From the NCBI RefSeq assembly GCF_009932435.1, contig NZ_BJOU01000019.1, positions 124,001-188,000 of the forward strand: a stretch of DNA of 64,000 nucleotides, in the 5' to 3' direction. Position 1 is the first letter of the stretch, and every line of letters starts with the position of its first letter. Positions 27,350 through 36,132 of this stretch are shown one piece after another. Under the pieces are notes generated by a model that made no database searches, was not told the DNA's origin, and was given only the letters and a program-made list of their open reading frames with translations. The position numbers and the translations under genes were made by a program. The DNA comes from Gordonia crocea. Its GTDB lineage: Bacteria; Actinomycetota; Actinomycetes; Mycobacteriales; Mycobacteriaceae.

Positions 27350-27388
27350 CCCGGCCCCGCGAACCGAGGGGTGGTTCGCGGGGCCGGG
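27350..27388 (-). terminator. Terminator after dps
   Basis: A 16-bp perfect stem (27350-27365 with 27373-27388), loop gaggggt, lies 37 bp after the dps stop and about 100 bp before the narG start on the same strand. It would separate dps transcription from the nar operon. Confidence 0.87.
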
Positions 27389-27424
27389 GGTCGGTGGGGC
27401 GGGCCGCCACTCGGGCGGCTCCGA

Positions 27425-27904
27425 TCAGGCCTGGCGGGCCTGCCACATCCAGTGGAGCTGCTCGAGCCGGGCGGCGAACCCGATGAGCAGATCCTCGGTC
27501 ACCGGGTCCTGCGTGCCGGTGGCCTCGATGCGCTCGCGGATGCCGCCGATGACCGCGGCGAGGTTCTCGACGATCACGCCGATCACGGCGGTGTCGCCGA
27601 TCCAGCCCTCGCTGATCCCGGGGGTCCCGGTCGTCTTGGCGACGGTCTGCACCCGGGCATCCGGGCTGACGCCGACGGCGGTTGCCCGCTCGGCGGCCGC
27701 GTCGGAGAACTCGCGGGTGACGTCGACGAGCTCGTCGAGGTCGGCGTGGACCGCGGTGAAGTGGCTGCCGACGACGTTCCAGTGCGCCTGCTTGGCGATG
27801 AGGCTCAGGTCGACCAGGTCGACGAGGGTCGCCTGCAGGGCGTCGCCGACGACCTGGCGGGCGTCGTGGTCGAGTACTCCGTTGATGGGGGTCGCGGTGC
27901 TCAT
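27425..27904 (-). CDS. dps: Dps-family DNA-protecting ferritin-like protein
   Basis: The ~159-residue protein has the Dps ferroxidase signature KQAHWNVVGSHFTAVHADLDELVDVTRE and the C-terminal LEQLHWMWQARQA. Dps dodecamers oxidise and store Fe2+ with H2O2 and shield DNA. I prefer the ATG at 27904, with AGGAG eight bases upstream; the ATG at 27910 is only two bases from that site. Upstream at 27988-28008 a perfect Fur-like palindrome overlaps the -35 region, suggesting iron- or peroxide-dependent repression. Confidence 0.93.
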   Translation of the reverse strand: MSTATPINGVLDHDARQVVGDALQATLVDLVDLSLIAKQAHWNVVGSHFTAVHADLDELVDVTREFSDAAAERATAVGVSPDARVQTVAKTTGTPGISEGWIGDTAVIGVIVENLAAVIGGIRERIEATGTQDPVTEDLLIGFAARLEQLHWMWQARQA

Positions 27905-27975
27905 ACTCATCACTCCTTCTCGTCCGGCCTCGGTTGGGTTTGGCCGGTGTGTCGCTGGGGGCTGCAACACCACTG

Positions 27976-28010
27976 ACTCTACCACTAAATCTGGATTGAA
28001 TCCAGATTAG
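27976..28010 (-). promoter_or_regulatory. dps promoter with 21-bp perfect palindromic operator
   Basis: AATCTGGATT-g-AATCCAGATT (27988-28008) is a perfect 10-1-10 inverted repeat. On the minus strand a -10 TAGAGT lies at 27976-27981, and the region 17 bases upstream (27999-28004) falls inside the palindrome. A bound repressor would cover the -35. The odd spacer and TCTGGATT half-sites recall Fur-family (FurA/PerR/CatR-type) boxes, by inference. Confidence 0.75.
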
Positions 28011-28063
28011 AGAGGGGGGCGGCTGGCCCGGTGGGGGCCGAGTCGGCCGCCCCCACCGAGGAT

Positions 28064-28104
28064 TTGGGTTCTTGGAGCGGGTTCCCTACACTGAAACGGT
28101 TGCC
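28064..28104 (+). promoter_or_regulatory. rpsH operon promoter, twin of the rplN promoter
   Basis: The -10 TACACT is at 28087-28092 and TTGGGT at 28064-28069 (17-nt spacer). Bases 28084-28104 are identical to 1203-1223 upstream of rplN. The start is probably near 28099, leaving a ~190-nt leader. Confidence 0.77.
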
Positions 28105-28288
28105 CGGGGTGAACTGTGCCCCCCGGGAGCCACAACTTCATACCCCGCCCGTGCCGGCGAAAAGCCAACGGCATGGGCAGGGAAGAACCTACGCACAACT
28201 CCACTTCGTGGAAGGCCCACCGGTTGACCTGGGAAAACCCAGTACGCCGCTGTATGGGAACCGCTACGAGAAAGGTTGACGGTCAACC
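28105..28288 (+). other. rpsH 5' leader with small hairpins
   Basis: The leader holds TCCAC-ttc-GTGGA (about 28200-28212), CTGGG-aaaa-CCCAG (28229-28242) and GGTTGAC-g-GTCAACC (28274-28288). The last directly abuts the rpsH ATG at 28289 and overlaps its GAAAGG ribosome site. An 82-codon frame crossing the leader lacks coding character. Leader-mediated control of rpsH translation is possible. Confidence 0.5.
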
Positions 28289-28687
28289 ATGACCATGACT
28301 GACCCGATCGCAGACTTCTTGACGCGTCTGCGCAACGCCAACTCGGCGTACCACGACGAGGTGACCCTGCCGTCGTCGAAGATCAAGGCCAACATCGCCG
28401 AGATCCTCAAGAAAGAGGGCTACATCACCGACTACCGCGTCGAAGACGCCGAGGTCGGCAAGAAGCTCATCGTGAACCTCAAGTACGGCCCGAGCCGGGA
28501 GCGCAGCATTGCTGGTCTGCGCCGCGTCTCCAAGCCGGGTCTGCGGGTTTACGCGAAATCGACCAACCTGCCCAAGGTGCTGGGCGGCCTCGGCGTGGCG
28601 ATCATCTCCACGTCGTCGGGCCTGCTCACCGACCGCCAGGCAGCCAACAAGGGCGTGGGCGGCGAAGTCCTCGCTTACGTCTGGTAA
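28289..28687 (+). CDS. rpsH: 30S ribosomal protein uS8
   Basis: The 132-residue protein begins [25 protein letters not shown] and is collinear with mycobacterial S8. It binds 16S rRNA helix 21 and is an early assembly protein; in enterobacteria S8 represses its own operon by binding mRNA. Here it is the first gene of the second half of the split spc operon, behind its own promoter. Confidence 0.98.
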   Translation: MTMTDPIADFLTRLRNANSAYHDEVTLPSSKIKANIAEILKKEGYITDYRVEDAEVGKKLIVNLKYGPSRERSIAGLRRVSKPGLRVYAKSTNLPKVLGGLGVAIISTSSGLLTDRQAANKGVGGEVLAYVW

Positions 28688-28699
28688 GGGGCCCACAAC

Positions 28700-29236
28700 A
28701 TGTCGCGAATCGGTAAGAGCCCCATTGCGATCCCGGCCGGAGTCGATGTCACCATCGACGGCCAGGACGTGAAGGTCAAGGGCCCCAAGGGCGAACTGTC
28801 CGTCACCATCAGCGAGCCGATCACGGCCGCCGTGGAAGACCAGCAGATCGTCGTCACCCGGCCCAATGACGAGCGTCGCAACCGTGCCCTGCACGGTCTG
28901 TCGCGCAGCCTGATCAACAACCTCGTCGTCGGCGTCACCGACGGCTACACCCGCAAGCTGGAGATCTTCGGCGTCGGCTACCGCGTCGCCGCCAAGGGTC
29001 GCGACCTCGAGTTCGCACTCGGGTACAGCCACCCGGTGCCGATCGAGGCACCCGAAGGCATCACCTTCGCTGTGGAGTCGCCGACCAAGTTCTCGGTGAC
29101 GGGCATTGACAAGCAGCAAGTCGGCCAGATCTCGGCGAACATCCGTCGCCTGCGGCGTCCGGACCCGTACAAGGGCAAGGGCATCCGCTTCGAGGGTGAG
29201 CAGGTCCGCCGCAAGGTCGGAAAGACGGGTAAGTAA
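28700..29236 (+). CDS. rplF: 50S ribosomal protein uL6
   Basis: The 178-residue protein starts [21 protein letters not shown] and ends with the conserved [28 protein letters not shown]6 lies near the factor-binding centre of the large subunit. Twelve bases separate it from rpsH and three from rplR. Confidence 0.98.
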   Translation: MSRIGKSPIAIPAGVDVTIDGQDVKVKGPKGELSVTISEPITAAVEDQQIVVTRPNDERRNRALHGLSRSLINNLVVGVTDGYTRKLEIFGVGYRVAAKGRDLEFALGYSHPVPIEAPEGITFAVESPTKFSVTGIDKQQVGQISANIRRLRRPDPYKGKGIRFEGEQVRRKVGKTGK

Positions 29237-29239
29237 GCC

Positions 29240-29638
29240 ATGAGTGAAACCGCAACGCAACGCAAGCCGGTCGGCAAGGACGCCTCGACGCGTCGCCGCA
29301 CCGCGACCAACCGCCGCCACTTCCGCCTGCGGAAGAAGATCTCCGGCACGCCGGAGCGGCCGCGCCTGGTCGTCAAGCGCAGCAGCCGCCACATCCACGT
29401 CCAGCTCATCGACGACCTGGCCGGCAACACGCTGGCCGCCGCGTCGTCGATCGAGGCCGACGTGCGGTCGGCCGGTGGCGACAAGTCGGCCCAGGCGGCC
29501 AAGGTCGGCGAGCTGATCGCCGGTCGCGCCAAGTCGGCCGGCATCGAGGCCGTCGTGTTCGACCACGGTGGCCACGGCTACCACGGCCGGATCGCGGCGC
29601 TCGCCGACGCCGCCCGCGAGGGAGGCCTGAAGTTCTGA
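29240..29638 (+). CDS. rplR: 50S ribosomal protein uL18
   Basis: The 132-residue protein has the L18 core [20 protein letters not shown] and ends [28 protein letters not shown]. It binds 5S rRNA. Its N-terminus is about ten residues longer than in enterobacteria, as is normal for actinobacteria. The stop overlaps the ATG of a 15-codon frame leading to rpsE. Confidence 0.98.
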   Translation: MSETATQRKPVGKDASTRRRTATNRRHFRLRKKISGTPERPRLVVKRSSRHIHVQLIDDLAGNTLAAASSIEADVRSAGGDKSAQAAKVGELIAGRAKSAGIEAVVFDHGGHGYHGRIAALADAAREGGLKF

Positions 29639-29685
29639 TGACCACCTACATGAATTGCCTGATCAACAACGGAGGGATCCTCTGA
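29638..29685 (+). CDS. 15-codon micro-ORF linking rplR to rpsE
   Basis: The sequence ATG ACC ACC TAC ATG ... CTC TGA encodes [15 protein letters not shown]. Its ATG overlaps the rplR TGA (TGATG) and its TGA overlaps the rpsE ATG (TGATG). The ribosome site of rpsE (GGAGGG) lies inside it. It may only be a coupling device that carries ribosomes from rplR into rpsE. No homologue is known to me. Confidence 0.35.
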   Translation: MTTYMNCLINNGGIL

Positions 29686-30350
29686 TGCCCGGACGTCAGC
29701 GTGACGGCGGGAACGGACCCGCCAACAGCAACAGCAATGAGCGCGGCGGCGACCGCCGCGGTGGCCGCGGCGACCGTCGCGACAACCGGGGCGGCCGCGA
29801 CCGCGAGGAGCGCAACCACCTCGAGCGCGTCGTCACCATCAACCGCGTGTCCAAGGTCGTCAAGGGCGGCCGCCGGTTCAGCTTCACCGCCCTCGTGGTG
29901 GTCGGCGACGGCCAGGGCATGGTCGGCGTCGGCTACGGCAAGGCCAAGGAAGTTCCGGCCGCGATCCAGAAGGGTGTCGAAGAGGCTCGCAAGAACTTCT
30001 TCCGCGTCCCGATGATCGCCGGCACCATCACCCACCCGGTTCAGGGTGAGGCCGCCGCCGGCGTCGTGCTGCTGCGTCCGGCCGCTCCCGGTACCGGTGT
30101 GATCGCCGGTGGCGCGGTGCGCGCCGTGCTCGAGTGCGCGGGCGTCACCGACGTCCTCGCCAAGAGCCTGGGCTCGGACAATGCCATCAACGTCGTGCAC
30201 GCCACCGTGGCCGCCCTCAAGCTGCTGCAGCGCCCCGAAGAGGTCGCCGCCCGCCGTGGCCTGCCGGTCGAGGACGTCGCACCCGCCGGCATGCTGCGGG
30301 CCCGCGCCGCTGCGGCTGCCGCTGCGTCGTCGGCCGCTAAGGGGGCGTAA
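29685..30350 (+). CDS. rpsE: 30S ribosomal protein uS5
   Basis: The 221-residue protein starts at MPGRQRDGG with GGAGGG upstream. The first ~40 residues are an Arg/Gly/Asp/Asn-rich disordered tail ([20 protein letters not shown]). The S5 double-stranded RNA-binding domain follows ([37 protein letters not shown]). It ends in an Ala-rich stretch. S5 acts in decoding fidelity. Long charged N-termini are common in actinobacterial S5. Confidence 0.97.
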   Translation: MPGRQRDGGNGPANSNSNERGGDRRGGRGDRRDNRGGRDREERNHLERVVTINRVSKVVKGGRRFSFTALVVVGDGQGMVGVGYGKAKEVPAAIQKGVEEARKNFFRVPMIAGTITHPVQGEAAAGVVLLRPAAPGTGVIAGGAVRAVLECAGVTDVLAKSLGSDNAINVVHATVAALKLLQRPEEVAARRGLPVEDVAPAGMLRARAAAAAAASSAAKGA

Positions 30351-30377
30351 GCCGCCATGGCCAAAAAGGAGACTGAA

Positions 30378-30557
30378 GTGGGCCAGCTGAAGATCACCCA
30401 GATCAAGAGCACCATCGGTACCAAGAGCAATCAGCGTGACAGCCTGCGCACCCTTGGCCTCAAGGGCATCCGCAAGACCGTCACCCGCGAGGACAACCCG
30501 CAGACGCGGGGCCTGATCAACGTGGTCCGGCACCTCGTGACCGTCGAAGAGGTTTAA
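30378..30557 (+). CDS. rpmD: 50S ribosomal protein uL30
   Basis: I choose the GTG at 30378 ([16 protein letters not shown], 59 residues). AAGGAG at 30366-30371 is six bases upstream, and the product then matches the usual L30 start. The in-frame ATG at 30357 would add MAKKETE from the ribosome-site region. L30 is a small globular protein of the large subunit. Confidence 0.93.
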   Translation: MGQLKITQIKSTIGTKSNQRDSLRTLGLKGIRKTVTREDNPQTRGLINVVRHLVTVEEV

Positions 30558-30560
30558 GAC

Positions 30561-31001
30561 ATGACCATCAAACTCCACCACCTTCGCCCCGCTCCGGGCG
30601 CGAAGACCGAGAAGACCCGCGTGGGTCGCGGTGAGGGCTCGAAGGGCAAGACCGCCGGCCGCGGCACCAAGGGCACCAAGGCCCGCAAGACCGTGCCGGC
30701 CGGCTTCGAGGGCGGCCAGATGCCGATCCACATGCGGTTGCCGAAGCTCAAGGGCTTCACCAACCGCAACCGGGTCGAGTACCAGGTCGTCAACGTCGGC
30801 GATCTCGCCGAGCTCTTCCCGTCCGGCGGCACCGTGGGTGTCGAGGACCTCGTCGCCAAGGGCGCGGTCCGCAAGAACGAGCTGGTGAAGGTCCTCGGCG
30901 ACGGGGAGCTGTCGGTGAAGCTCGACATCACCGCCAACAAGTTCTCCGCGTCGGCGAAGGACAAGATCGCCGCCGCCGGTGGCACCACCACCGAGCTCTA
31001 A
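30561..31001 (+). CDS. rplO: 50S ribosomal protein uL15
   Basis: The 146-residue protein starts [38 protein letters not shown], the basic glycine-rich tail that threads into 23S rRNA, and has the globular domain [18 protein letters not shown]. It is the last gene of the spc part, followed by a hairpin and a new promoter for secY. Confidence 0.98.
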   Translation: MTIKLHHLRPAPGAKTEKTRVGRGEGSKGKTAGRGTKGTKARKTVPAGFEGGQMPIHMRLPKLKGFTNRNRVEYQVVNVGDLAELFPSGGTVGVEDLVAKGAVRKNELVKVLGDGELSVKLDITANKFSASAKDKIAAAGGTTTEL

Positions 31002-31016
31002 GCACATCCGGGGGCG

Positions 31017-31057
31017 GGGTCGTCGGTGCAATGCCCAGCGCGTTGCGCCGACGACCC
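31017..31057 (+). terminator. Terminator between rplO and secY
   Basis: GGGTCGTCGG (31017-31026) pairs with CCGACGACCC (31048-31057), extended inwards by a T-G wobble and GCAA/TTGC. This makes a ~15-bp stem with an 11-nt loop, followed by CGCTTTCCC. Confidence 0.82.
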
Positions 31058-31074
31058 GCTTTCCCGGCAACTGT

Positions 31075-31093
31075 TAGAGTTTGCAGCGTTGCC
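31075..31093 (+). promoter_or_regulatory. Probable secY promoter (-10 and start region)
   Basis: TAGAGT (31075-31080) is followed seven bases later by GTTGCC (31088-31093). The rplN and rpsH promoters have TACACT followed six bases later by the same GTTGCC. No good -35 is visible. A shared GTTGCC at the expected start point suggests a common transcription-start context for translation genes. Confidence 0.5.
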
Positions 31094-31170
31094 CGTCGCG
31101 CGACCGAGCCGTCCGCGCCACCCCTGACCGTCAGGCACCGATCCGAAGTGGTCGCCGCTAGGAGGAATTA

Positions 31171-32517
31171 GTGTTCTCCCCCCTCGTCGCCGTGTTCCGC
31201 ACGCCGGAACTGAGGAAGAAGATCTTCTTTGTCATCTTCCTCTTGGTGCTGTACCGGTTCGGTGCGACGCTGCCGTCGCCGGGTGTGAACTTCCAGGTCA
31301 TCCAGAACTGCCTCAAGCCGACCGACGGCCAGTCGTCGGCCCAGGAGCAGCTCTACTCGCTGATCAACATGTTCTCCGGCGGCGCACTGTTGCAGCTGTC
31401 GGTGTTCGCGATCGGCATCATGCCCTACATCACCGCGAGCATCATCGTGCAGCTGTTGACGGTGGTGATCCCGCGCTTCGAGGAGTTGCGCAAGGAGGGG
31501 CAGGCCGGCCAGGCCAAGATGACGCAGTACACGCGCTACCTCACGGTCGCGCTGGCGCTGCTGCAGGCCACCGGCATCGTTGCCCTCGCCGCGAACGGCG
31601 GGCTGCTGCAAGGGGCGGCCGCCAAGGAGGGCTGTACGCCGAGCGACATGATCGACGACAAGTCGATCATGGGGCTGGTGACCATCGTCATCGTCATGGT
31701 GGCCGGCGCCATGGTGGTCATGTGGTTCGGCGAGCTCATCACCGAGCGCGGTATCGGCAACGGCATGTCGCTGCTGATCACCGCCGGTATCGTCGCCCGA
31801 ATCCCGGCCGAGGGCCGCATGATCCTCAAGGAGCGCGGCGCGGTCGCCTTCACGCTCGTGATCATCGCGGGCCTGGTCATCGTCGCGGGCGTGGTCTTCA
31901 TCGAGATGGGCCAACGCCGGATCCCGGTCCAATATGCCAAGCGGATGGTGGGCCGCAAGATGTACGGCGGTTCGTCGACGTACCTGCCGCTCAAGGTCAA
32001 CCAGGCCGGTGTTATCCCGGTCATCTTCGCCTCGTCGCTGCTGTACCTGCCGATGCTGATCGCCAACCTGACCAGTCAGGACGGTCAGCCGAAGGGCTGG
32101 CAGGTCTTCATCACACAGCACCTGGTGAACCCGACCGACTGGGTTTACATCACCACGTACTTCCTGATGATCATCTTCTTCACCTACTTCTACGTGGCGG
32201 TGACGTTCAACCCCCAGGAACGCGCCGACGACATGAAGAAGTACGGCGGCTTCATCCCGGGCATCCGACCCGGTCAGCCGACCGCCGACTACCTCGGCTA
32301 CGTCCTGTCGCGGATCACCCTCCCCGGTTCGATCTACCTGGGTCTGATCGCGATCCTGCCCAACGTGTTCCTGCAGGTGGGTAGCAGCTCCGGCGGCATC
32401 CAGAACCTGCCGTTCGGCGGTACCGCCCTCCTGATCATGGTCGTGGTGGCCCTCGACACCGTCAAGCAGGTCAACAGCCAGTTGATGCAGCGCAAGTACG
32501 AAGGGTTCCTGAATTGA
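31171..32517 (+). CDS. secY: Preprotein translocase subunit SecY
   Basis: The 448-residue protein starts at GTG with AGGAGG upstream ([22 protein letters not shown]). It has ten helices and the conserved [15 protein letters not shown] and [23 protein letters not shown] cytosolic loop used by SecA and ribosomes. It forms the protein-conducting channel in the plasma membrane. The stop overlaps the adk start. Confidence 0.98.
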   Translation: MFSPLVAVFRTPELRKKIFFVIFLLVLYRFGATLPSPGVNFQVIQNCLKPTDGQSSAQEQLYSLINMFSGGALLQLSVFAIGIMPYITASIIVQLLTVVIPRFEELRKEGQAGQAKMTQYTRYLTVALALLQATGIVALAANGGLLQGAAAKEGCTPSDMIDDKSIMGLVTIVIVMVAGAMVVMWFGELITERGIGNGMSLLITAGIVARIPAEGRMILKERGAVAFTLVIIAGLVIVAGVVFIEMGQRRIPVQYAKRMVGRKMYGGSSTYLPLKVNQAGVIPVIFASSLLYLPMLIANLTSQDGQPKGWQVFITQHLVNPTDWVYITTYFLMIIFFTYFYVAVTFNPQERADDMKKYGGFIPGIRPGQPTADYLGYVLSRITLPGSIYLGLIAILPNVFLQVGSSSGGIQNLPFGGTALLIMVVVALDTVKQVNSQLMQRKYEGFLN

Positions 32518-33056
32518 GACTCATCATCCTTGGCCCTCCCGGGGCCGGTAAGGGCACGCAGGCCGAACTCCTGTCGGAGGCGCTGGGCATTCCCCACATC
32601 TCCACCGGGGACCTGTTCCGCGCGAACATCTCCCAGGGCACCGCGATCGGCATCGAGGCGAAGCGGTACCTCGACGCCGGCGACCTGGTCCCCTCCGAGG
32701 TGACCGTCGACATGGTGCGCGCCCGCATCGCCGAGCCGGATGCCGCCCGCGGGTTCATCCTCGACGGCTTCCCGCGGTCGATCGAGCAGGCCGACGCACT
32801 CAAAGAGATGGGTGTCACCCTCGACGCCGTGCTCTCCTTCTCGGTCGACGCCGACGTGGTCGTGGAGCGCATGCTGGCCCGTGGCCGCGCCGACGACAGC
32901 GAGGACGTGATCCGCAACCGCCTCTCGGTGTACGACTCGGAGACCGCACCGCTGCTCGAGTACTACGGCAACGACGTCACGTCGATCGACGCGGTCGGCG
33001 AGGTCGACGAGGTGCACCAGCGCGTCCTGGCCGCACTGGGCACCGGCGCCGAGTAG
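32514..33056 (+). CDS. adk: Adenylate kinase
   Basis: The 180-residue protein starts at TTG within TTGA overlapping the secY stop ([20 protein letters not shown]). P-loop GPPGAGKGT, the AMP-binding HISTGDLFR and DGFPRS motifs are intact. The lid is short, without a zinc site, as in mycobacteria. It converts ATP + AMP to two ADP. Confidence 0.97.
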   Translation: MRLIILGPPGAGKGTQAELLSEALGIPHISTGDLFRANISQGTAIGIEAKRYLDAGDLVPSEVTVDMVRARIAEPDAARGFILDGFPRSIEQADALKEMGVTLDAVLSFSVDADVVVERMLARGRADDSEDVIRNRLSVYDSETAPLLEYYGNDVTSIDAVGEVDEVHQRVLAALGTGAE

Positions 33057-33073
33057 GCGGCGAGTCTCCGACC

Positions 33074-33874
33074 ATGGCTTTGTTCGGTCGACGGGTTGTC
33101 CCGTTCCGGTCGGCCGGTGAGCTCGACGCGATGGCTGCCGCTGGCGCGGTCGTCGGCGAGGCACTCGTGGCGGTCCGCGCGGCCGCCGCGCCCGGCGTGT
33201 CCACCCTGGAACTCGACGAGGTCGCCGAGTCGGTCATCCGCGCCGCCGGGGCGGTGCCCTCGTTCAAGGGCTATCACGGCTTCCCCGGGTCCATCTGCAG
33301 CTCGGTCAACGACGTCGTCGTGCACGGCATCCCGTCGGCCGACGTCGTCCTCGCCGAGGGGGATCTCGTCTCCATCGACTGTGGGGCCATTCTCGACGGA
33401 TGGCACGGCGACTCCGCCTGGACCTTCGGCGTGGGGACCCTGGCCCGTGACGACGAGGAGCTGAGCGAGGCCACCCGGTTGTCGTTGGAGGCGGGGATCG
33501 CCGCCATGGTCGACGGCGCCCGGCTCACCGACGTGTCCCACGCCATCGAACAGGGCACGATTGCCGCCCGCGAGCGGTTCGGGCGTCACTTCGGCATCGT
33601 CGCCGGTTACGGCGGCCACGGGATCGGCCGAGAGATGCACCTGGACCCGTTCCTGGCCAACGAGGGGGAGCCCGGTCGCGGTCCGCGACTGGTGGTCGGG
33701 TCGACGCTGGCGGTCGAGCCCATGCTCACGCTGGGTACCGAGGACACCACCGTCTTGGACGACGACTGGACCGTGATCACCGACGACGGCACCCGGGCCG
33801 CGCACTGGGAGCACACCGTCGCGGTGACCGAGGACGGCCCGCGCATCCTGACGACCCGGCCCGCCGGCGCCTGA
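33074..33874 (+). CDS. map: Type I methionine aminopeptidase
   Basis: The 266-residue protein retains the five metal ligands: Asp in SIDCGAI, Asp in GDSAWTF, His in [11 protein letters not shown], Glu in AVEPML and Glu in HWEHTVAV. Catalytic HG(Y/F)PGSIC-type residues occur in [13 protein letters not shown]. It removes initiator methionine. It lies 17 bp after adk, as in mycobacteria; in this genome dtd is next, on the opposite strand. Confidence 0.97.
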   Translation: MALFGRRVVPFRSAGELDAMAAAGAVVGEALVAVRAAAAPGVSTLELDEVAESVIRAAGAVPSFKGYHGFPGSICSSVNDVVVHGIPSADVVLAEGDLVSIDCGAILDGWHGDSAWTFGVGTLARDDEELSEATRLSLEAGIAAMVDGARLTDVSHAIEQGTIAARERFGRHFGIVAGYGGHGIGREMHLDPFLANEGEPGRGPRLVVGSTLAVEPMLTLGTEDTTVLDDDWTVITDDGTRAAHWEHTVAVTEDGPRILTTRPAGA

Positions 33875-33896
33875 GCCTCTCGCACGCTACCGCGCC

Positions 33897-34346
33897 TCAC
33901 ACGTCCAACGTGATGGTGACCGGTCCGTCGTTGACCAGGTCGAGCATCATGTGCGCGCCGAACCGGCCGGTCGCCACCGATGCGCCCATCGACCTCAGGT
34001 GCTCGACCACTGCCGCCACCAACGGTTCGGCGACATCGCCGGGTGCCGCGGCATTCCACGACGGCCGACGGCCCTTGTCGGTATTGGCGTACAGGGTGAA
34101 CTGGCTGACCACCAACACCGGTGCGAGCAGGTCGGCCGCACCGGATTGACCGCCGTCGGGTCCGTCGAGGATGCGCAACCGCCAGATCTTCTCGGCGAGG
34201 GCCCGGGCCTGCTCGTCGCCATCGGAGTGGGTGGCGCCGACGAGGACCGCGAGTCCCTGTGCGCCCGGCGCCAAGTCCAATTCGCCGACCACCTCGTCGT
34301 CGACGAGGACCCGTGCCCGGCTGACCCGTTGGACGACTGCTCGCAT
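33897..34346 (-). CDS. dtd: D-aminoacyl-tRNA deacylase
   Basis: The 149-residue protein starts [21 protein letters not shown] and has the two DTD active-site motifs SQFTLYA and NDGPVTI. It frees tRNA of mischarged D-amino acids and glycine. It is convergent with map, 22 bp apart. Confidence 0.97.
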   Translation of the reverse strand: MRAVVQRVSRARVLVDDEVVGELDLAPGAQGLAVLVGATHSDGDEQARALAEKIWRLRILDGPDGGQSGAADLLAPVLVVSQFTLYANTDKGRRPSWNAAAPGDVAEPLVAAVVEHLRSMGASVATGRFGAHMMLDLVNDGPVTITLDV

Positions 34347-34383
34347 GCGGACAACCCTGCCAGAGTCGAGTCGGCGGCCGCGA

Positions 34384-35598
34384 TCAGGCCCGCTGCAGCG
34401 TGTCGTCGAGCCAATCGAGGGCGCGGCGGTTGAGCAGCGACCGGTTGAGCATCTCGCAGTGCATTCCGGCGCCCTGCGCGGCGGTGAAGTCCAACAGGGT
34501 CACCCGGTCGCCGAGTTCGTCGACGAACCGTTGGGCGCCGCGGGAGAGGAAGTCGTCCTCGGCGGTGGTCACCAGAACCGGGCAGGAGATGTGTGAACCG
34601 ACGCCGTCGAGGGAGTAGCGCAGGGTGGCGGCGAGGAAGTCGGCGAGATTGTCCACCCCGTTCACCCAGAAGCCGCGCTTGACGATCGACCAGTCCAACC
34701 TCGGGTTGGCGGTGATCGCGGCCATCATCGCGTCGATCGTCTTCTGGTCGATCGTGCTCGGATTCGCGGCGGCGCGCGGCGCCACCCCCATCGAGGTGGC
34801 CATCAGGGTCATCGTCGCCCCGACGTCCCACTGCCCCGGATCGGCCACCACCGCGGCCAGCCGGTGCTCGCCGGAGGCGCCGCGCGGGGCGAGGTAGCCG
34901 CCGAGGCTCCACCCGCTGAGAACAATGGCGTCGGGATCGACCAGGTCGTGCCCCAGCGCCCAATCGACGACGGGCGTGATCACGTGCTCCCAATCGGTCC
35001 GCATGGGCAGTTGGCGGTGGATCAGCATCTCGCCCTGCCCGGGGCCGTCGAACAGCAGGCAGTGGTAGCCACGGCGACCCGCCGCGACCGCCGAGGCGAA
35101 GTACATGTCGGTGATGGTGGCGTCGTACCCGTTGGTGAAGACGACCAGTGGCCGGCGCTCACCCGCGGAGCCCGGCGCCGGGATGAGATAACCGGGCAGC
35201 GAGGTGTCGTCGTAGGGAATCTGCACCGCGGTGCCGGCGGGGTCGAGCAGTGCCATGGCGGCGCCGAACTCGGCGGACTGCTTGTCGAAGGCGTCGACGA
35301 GGCGCGGGTCGACCGGGGTGCCGTACAGCGGATGGAAGGACGACGCGTAGTAGACGGCGGCCCGCAGATGCAGTTCCCGGGCCGACGCGGTGTGCCCGGC
35401 CTTCTCGGCCGCGGCCGCGTCGGCCGCCAACCCGTCGGCCATCGCGGCGAAGGCGGCGTAGAAGGCATCGGCGCCGCCGTCGCCGACGGTGGTCGCGATC
35501 GCCCGGAGTTCGCCGAAGTCGCAGCCCCCGTAGGGCGCATAGGCCAGCGGCCACACGCCGAGCTCGTCGAGCAGCGGGTCGTGGAACAGGATGGTCAC
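34384..35598 (-). CDS. Alpha/beta hydrolase of the FrsA / dihydropseudooxynicotine-hydrolase type
   Basis: The 404-residue protein has a ~150-residue helical N-terminal cap region followed by an alpha/beta hydrolase core. Nucleophile Ser is in [13 protein letters not shown], the acid probably in [13 protein letters not shown] and the His in GAGMHCEML. The oxyanion region is [16 protein letters not shown]. Relatives with this cap include 2,6-dihydropseudooxynicotine hydrolase and FrsA-like esterases. The substrate is unknown. It overlaps nothing; eight bases separate its start from the next minus-strand gene. Confidence 0.85.
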   Translation of the reverse strand: MTILFHDPLLDELGVWPLAYAPYGGCDFGELRAIATTVGDGGADAFYAAFAAMADGLAADAAAAEKAGHTASARELHLRAAVYYASSFHPLYGTPVDPRLVDAFDKQSAEFGAAMALLDPAGTAVQIPYDDTSLPGYLIPAPGSAGERRPLVVFTNGYDATITDMYFASAVAAGRRGYHCLLFDGPGQGEMLIHRQLPMRTDWEHVITPVVDWALGHDLVDPDAIVLSGWSLGGYLAPRGASGEHRLAAVVADPGQWDVGATMTLMATSMGVAPRAAANPSTIDQKTIDAMMAAITANPRLDWSIVKRGFWVNGVDNLADFLAATLRYSLDGVGSHISCPVLVTTAEDDFLSRGAQRFVDELGDRVTLLDFTAAQGAGMHCEMLNRSLLNRRALDWLDDTLQRA

Positions 35599-35605
35599 AA
35601 AATCC

Positions 35606-36124
35606 TCACCGCCGTACCTCGATCAACACGATCCACGAGAGCCCGACACTGGCCACGATTGCCGTGATCGATCCGGCCGCGACCCAGTTCAGCCCGTCGA
35701 CGTTGCCGGTCACCAGAATGATTCCGCCGATGACGAACAACAGGGGGGAGGCCAGCGCCATGGCGATCTTGCCCGGCGGCCACATCCGGGGCGGTTTGGG
35801 CAGTAGCGGATCGTGCTCGGCGGAGGCCACGCGATAGATCCGCAGCGAGGCGAGCAGGGCGAACCACCCGACGAGTAGGGCCCCGACCAGGATCTCCACC
35901 CCGAGGGCGGACAGCGACTGGTCGGGGATCAGCGAGAGGCATCCGGCGGCGACGGCGAGGGTGAGGGCGCCGATCGCCGCGCCGGTCCGGGCCGGGATGG
36001 CCGGCGAGACCAAGATGCGTTCGAGGTTCACCGACACCGCGACGATGATCAGGCCCGCCAACGCCGCGCTGGCACCGGCGATGGCGACGTTGAAGTCGGA
36101 CCACTGTTCCAGTGCCGGATGCAT
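35606..36124 (-). CDS. Multi-pass membrane protein of unknown function
   Basis: The ~172-residue protein (MHPALEQWSDFNVAIAGASAALAGLIIVAVSVNLERIL) has about five hydrophobic helices: residues ~12-32, 48-65, 72-92, 120-140 and 148-170. No conserved motif links it to a transporter class. It lies nine bases downstream of the SIMPL lipoprotein gene and may be cotranscribed with it. The start at 36124 is the best-placed ATG. Confidence 0.7.
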   Translation of the reverse strand: MHPALEQWSDFNVAIAGASAALAGLIIVAVSVNLERILVSPAIPARTGAAIGALTLAVAAGCLSLIPDQSLSALGVEILVGALLVGWFALLASLRIYRVASAEHDPLLPKPPRMWPPGKIAMALASPLLFVIGGIILVTGNVDGLNWVAAGSITAIVASVGLSWIVLIEVRR

Positions 36125-36132
36125 GTCGGGGG

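Noticed and set aside
23647..27486. Open frame of 1279 codons on the plus strand opposite narG
   Set aside because: It is the antisense of a gene with clear narG motifs. Its Gly/Val/Arg/Asp-rich composition is typical of high-GC antisense frames.
3011..27904. Prophage, ICE or transposon-borne island
   Set aside because: I see no integrase, transposase, tRNA gene or direct repeats at the borders; genes are ordinary chromosomal operons.
28031..28279. 82-codon frame in the rpsH leader
   Set aside because: It begins upstream of the promoter -10 and has no ribosome site. The region is better explained as promoter and leader.
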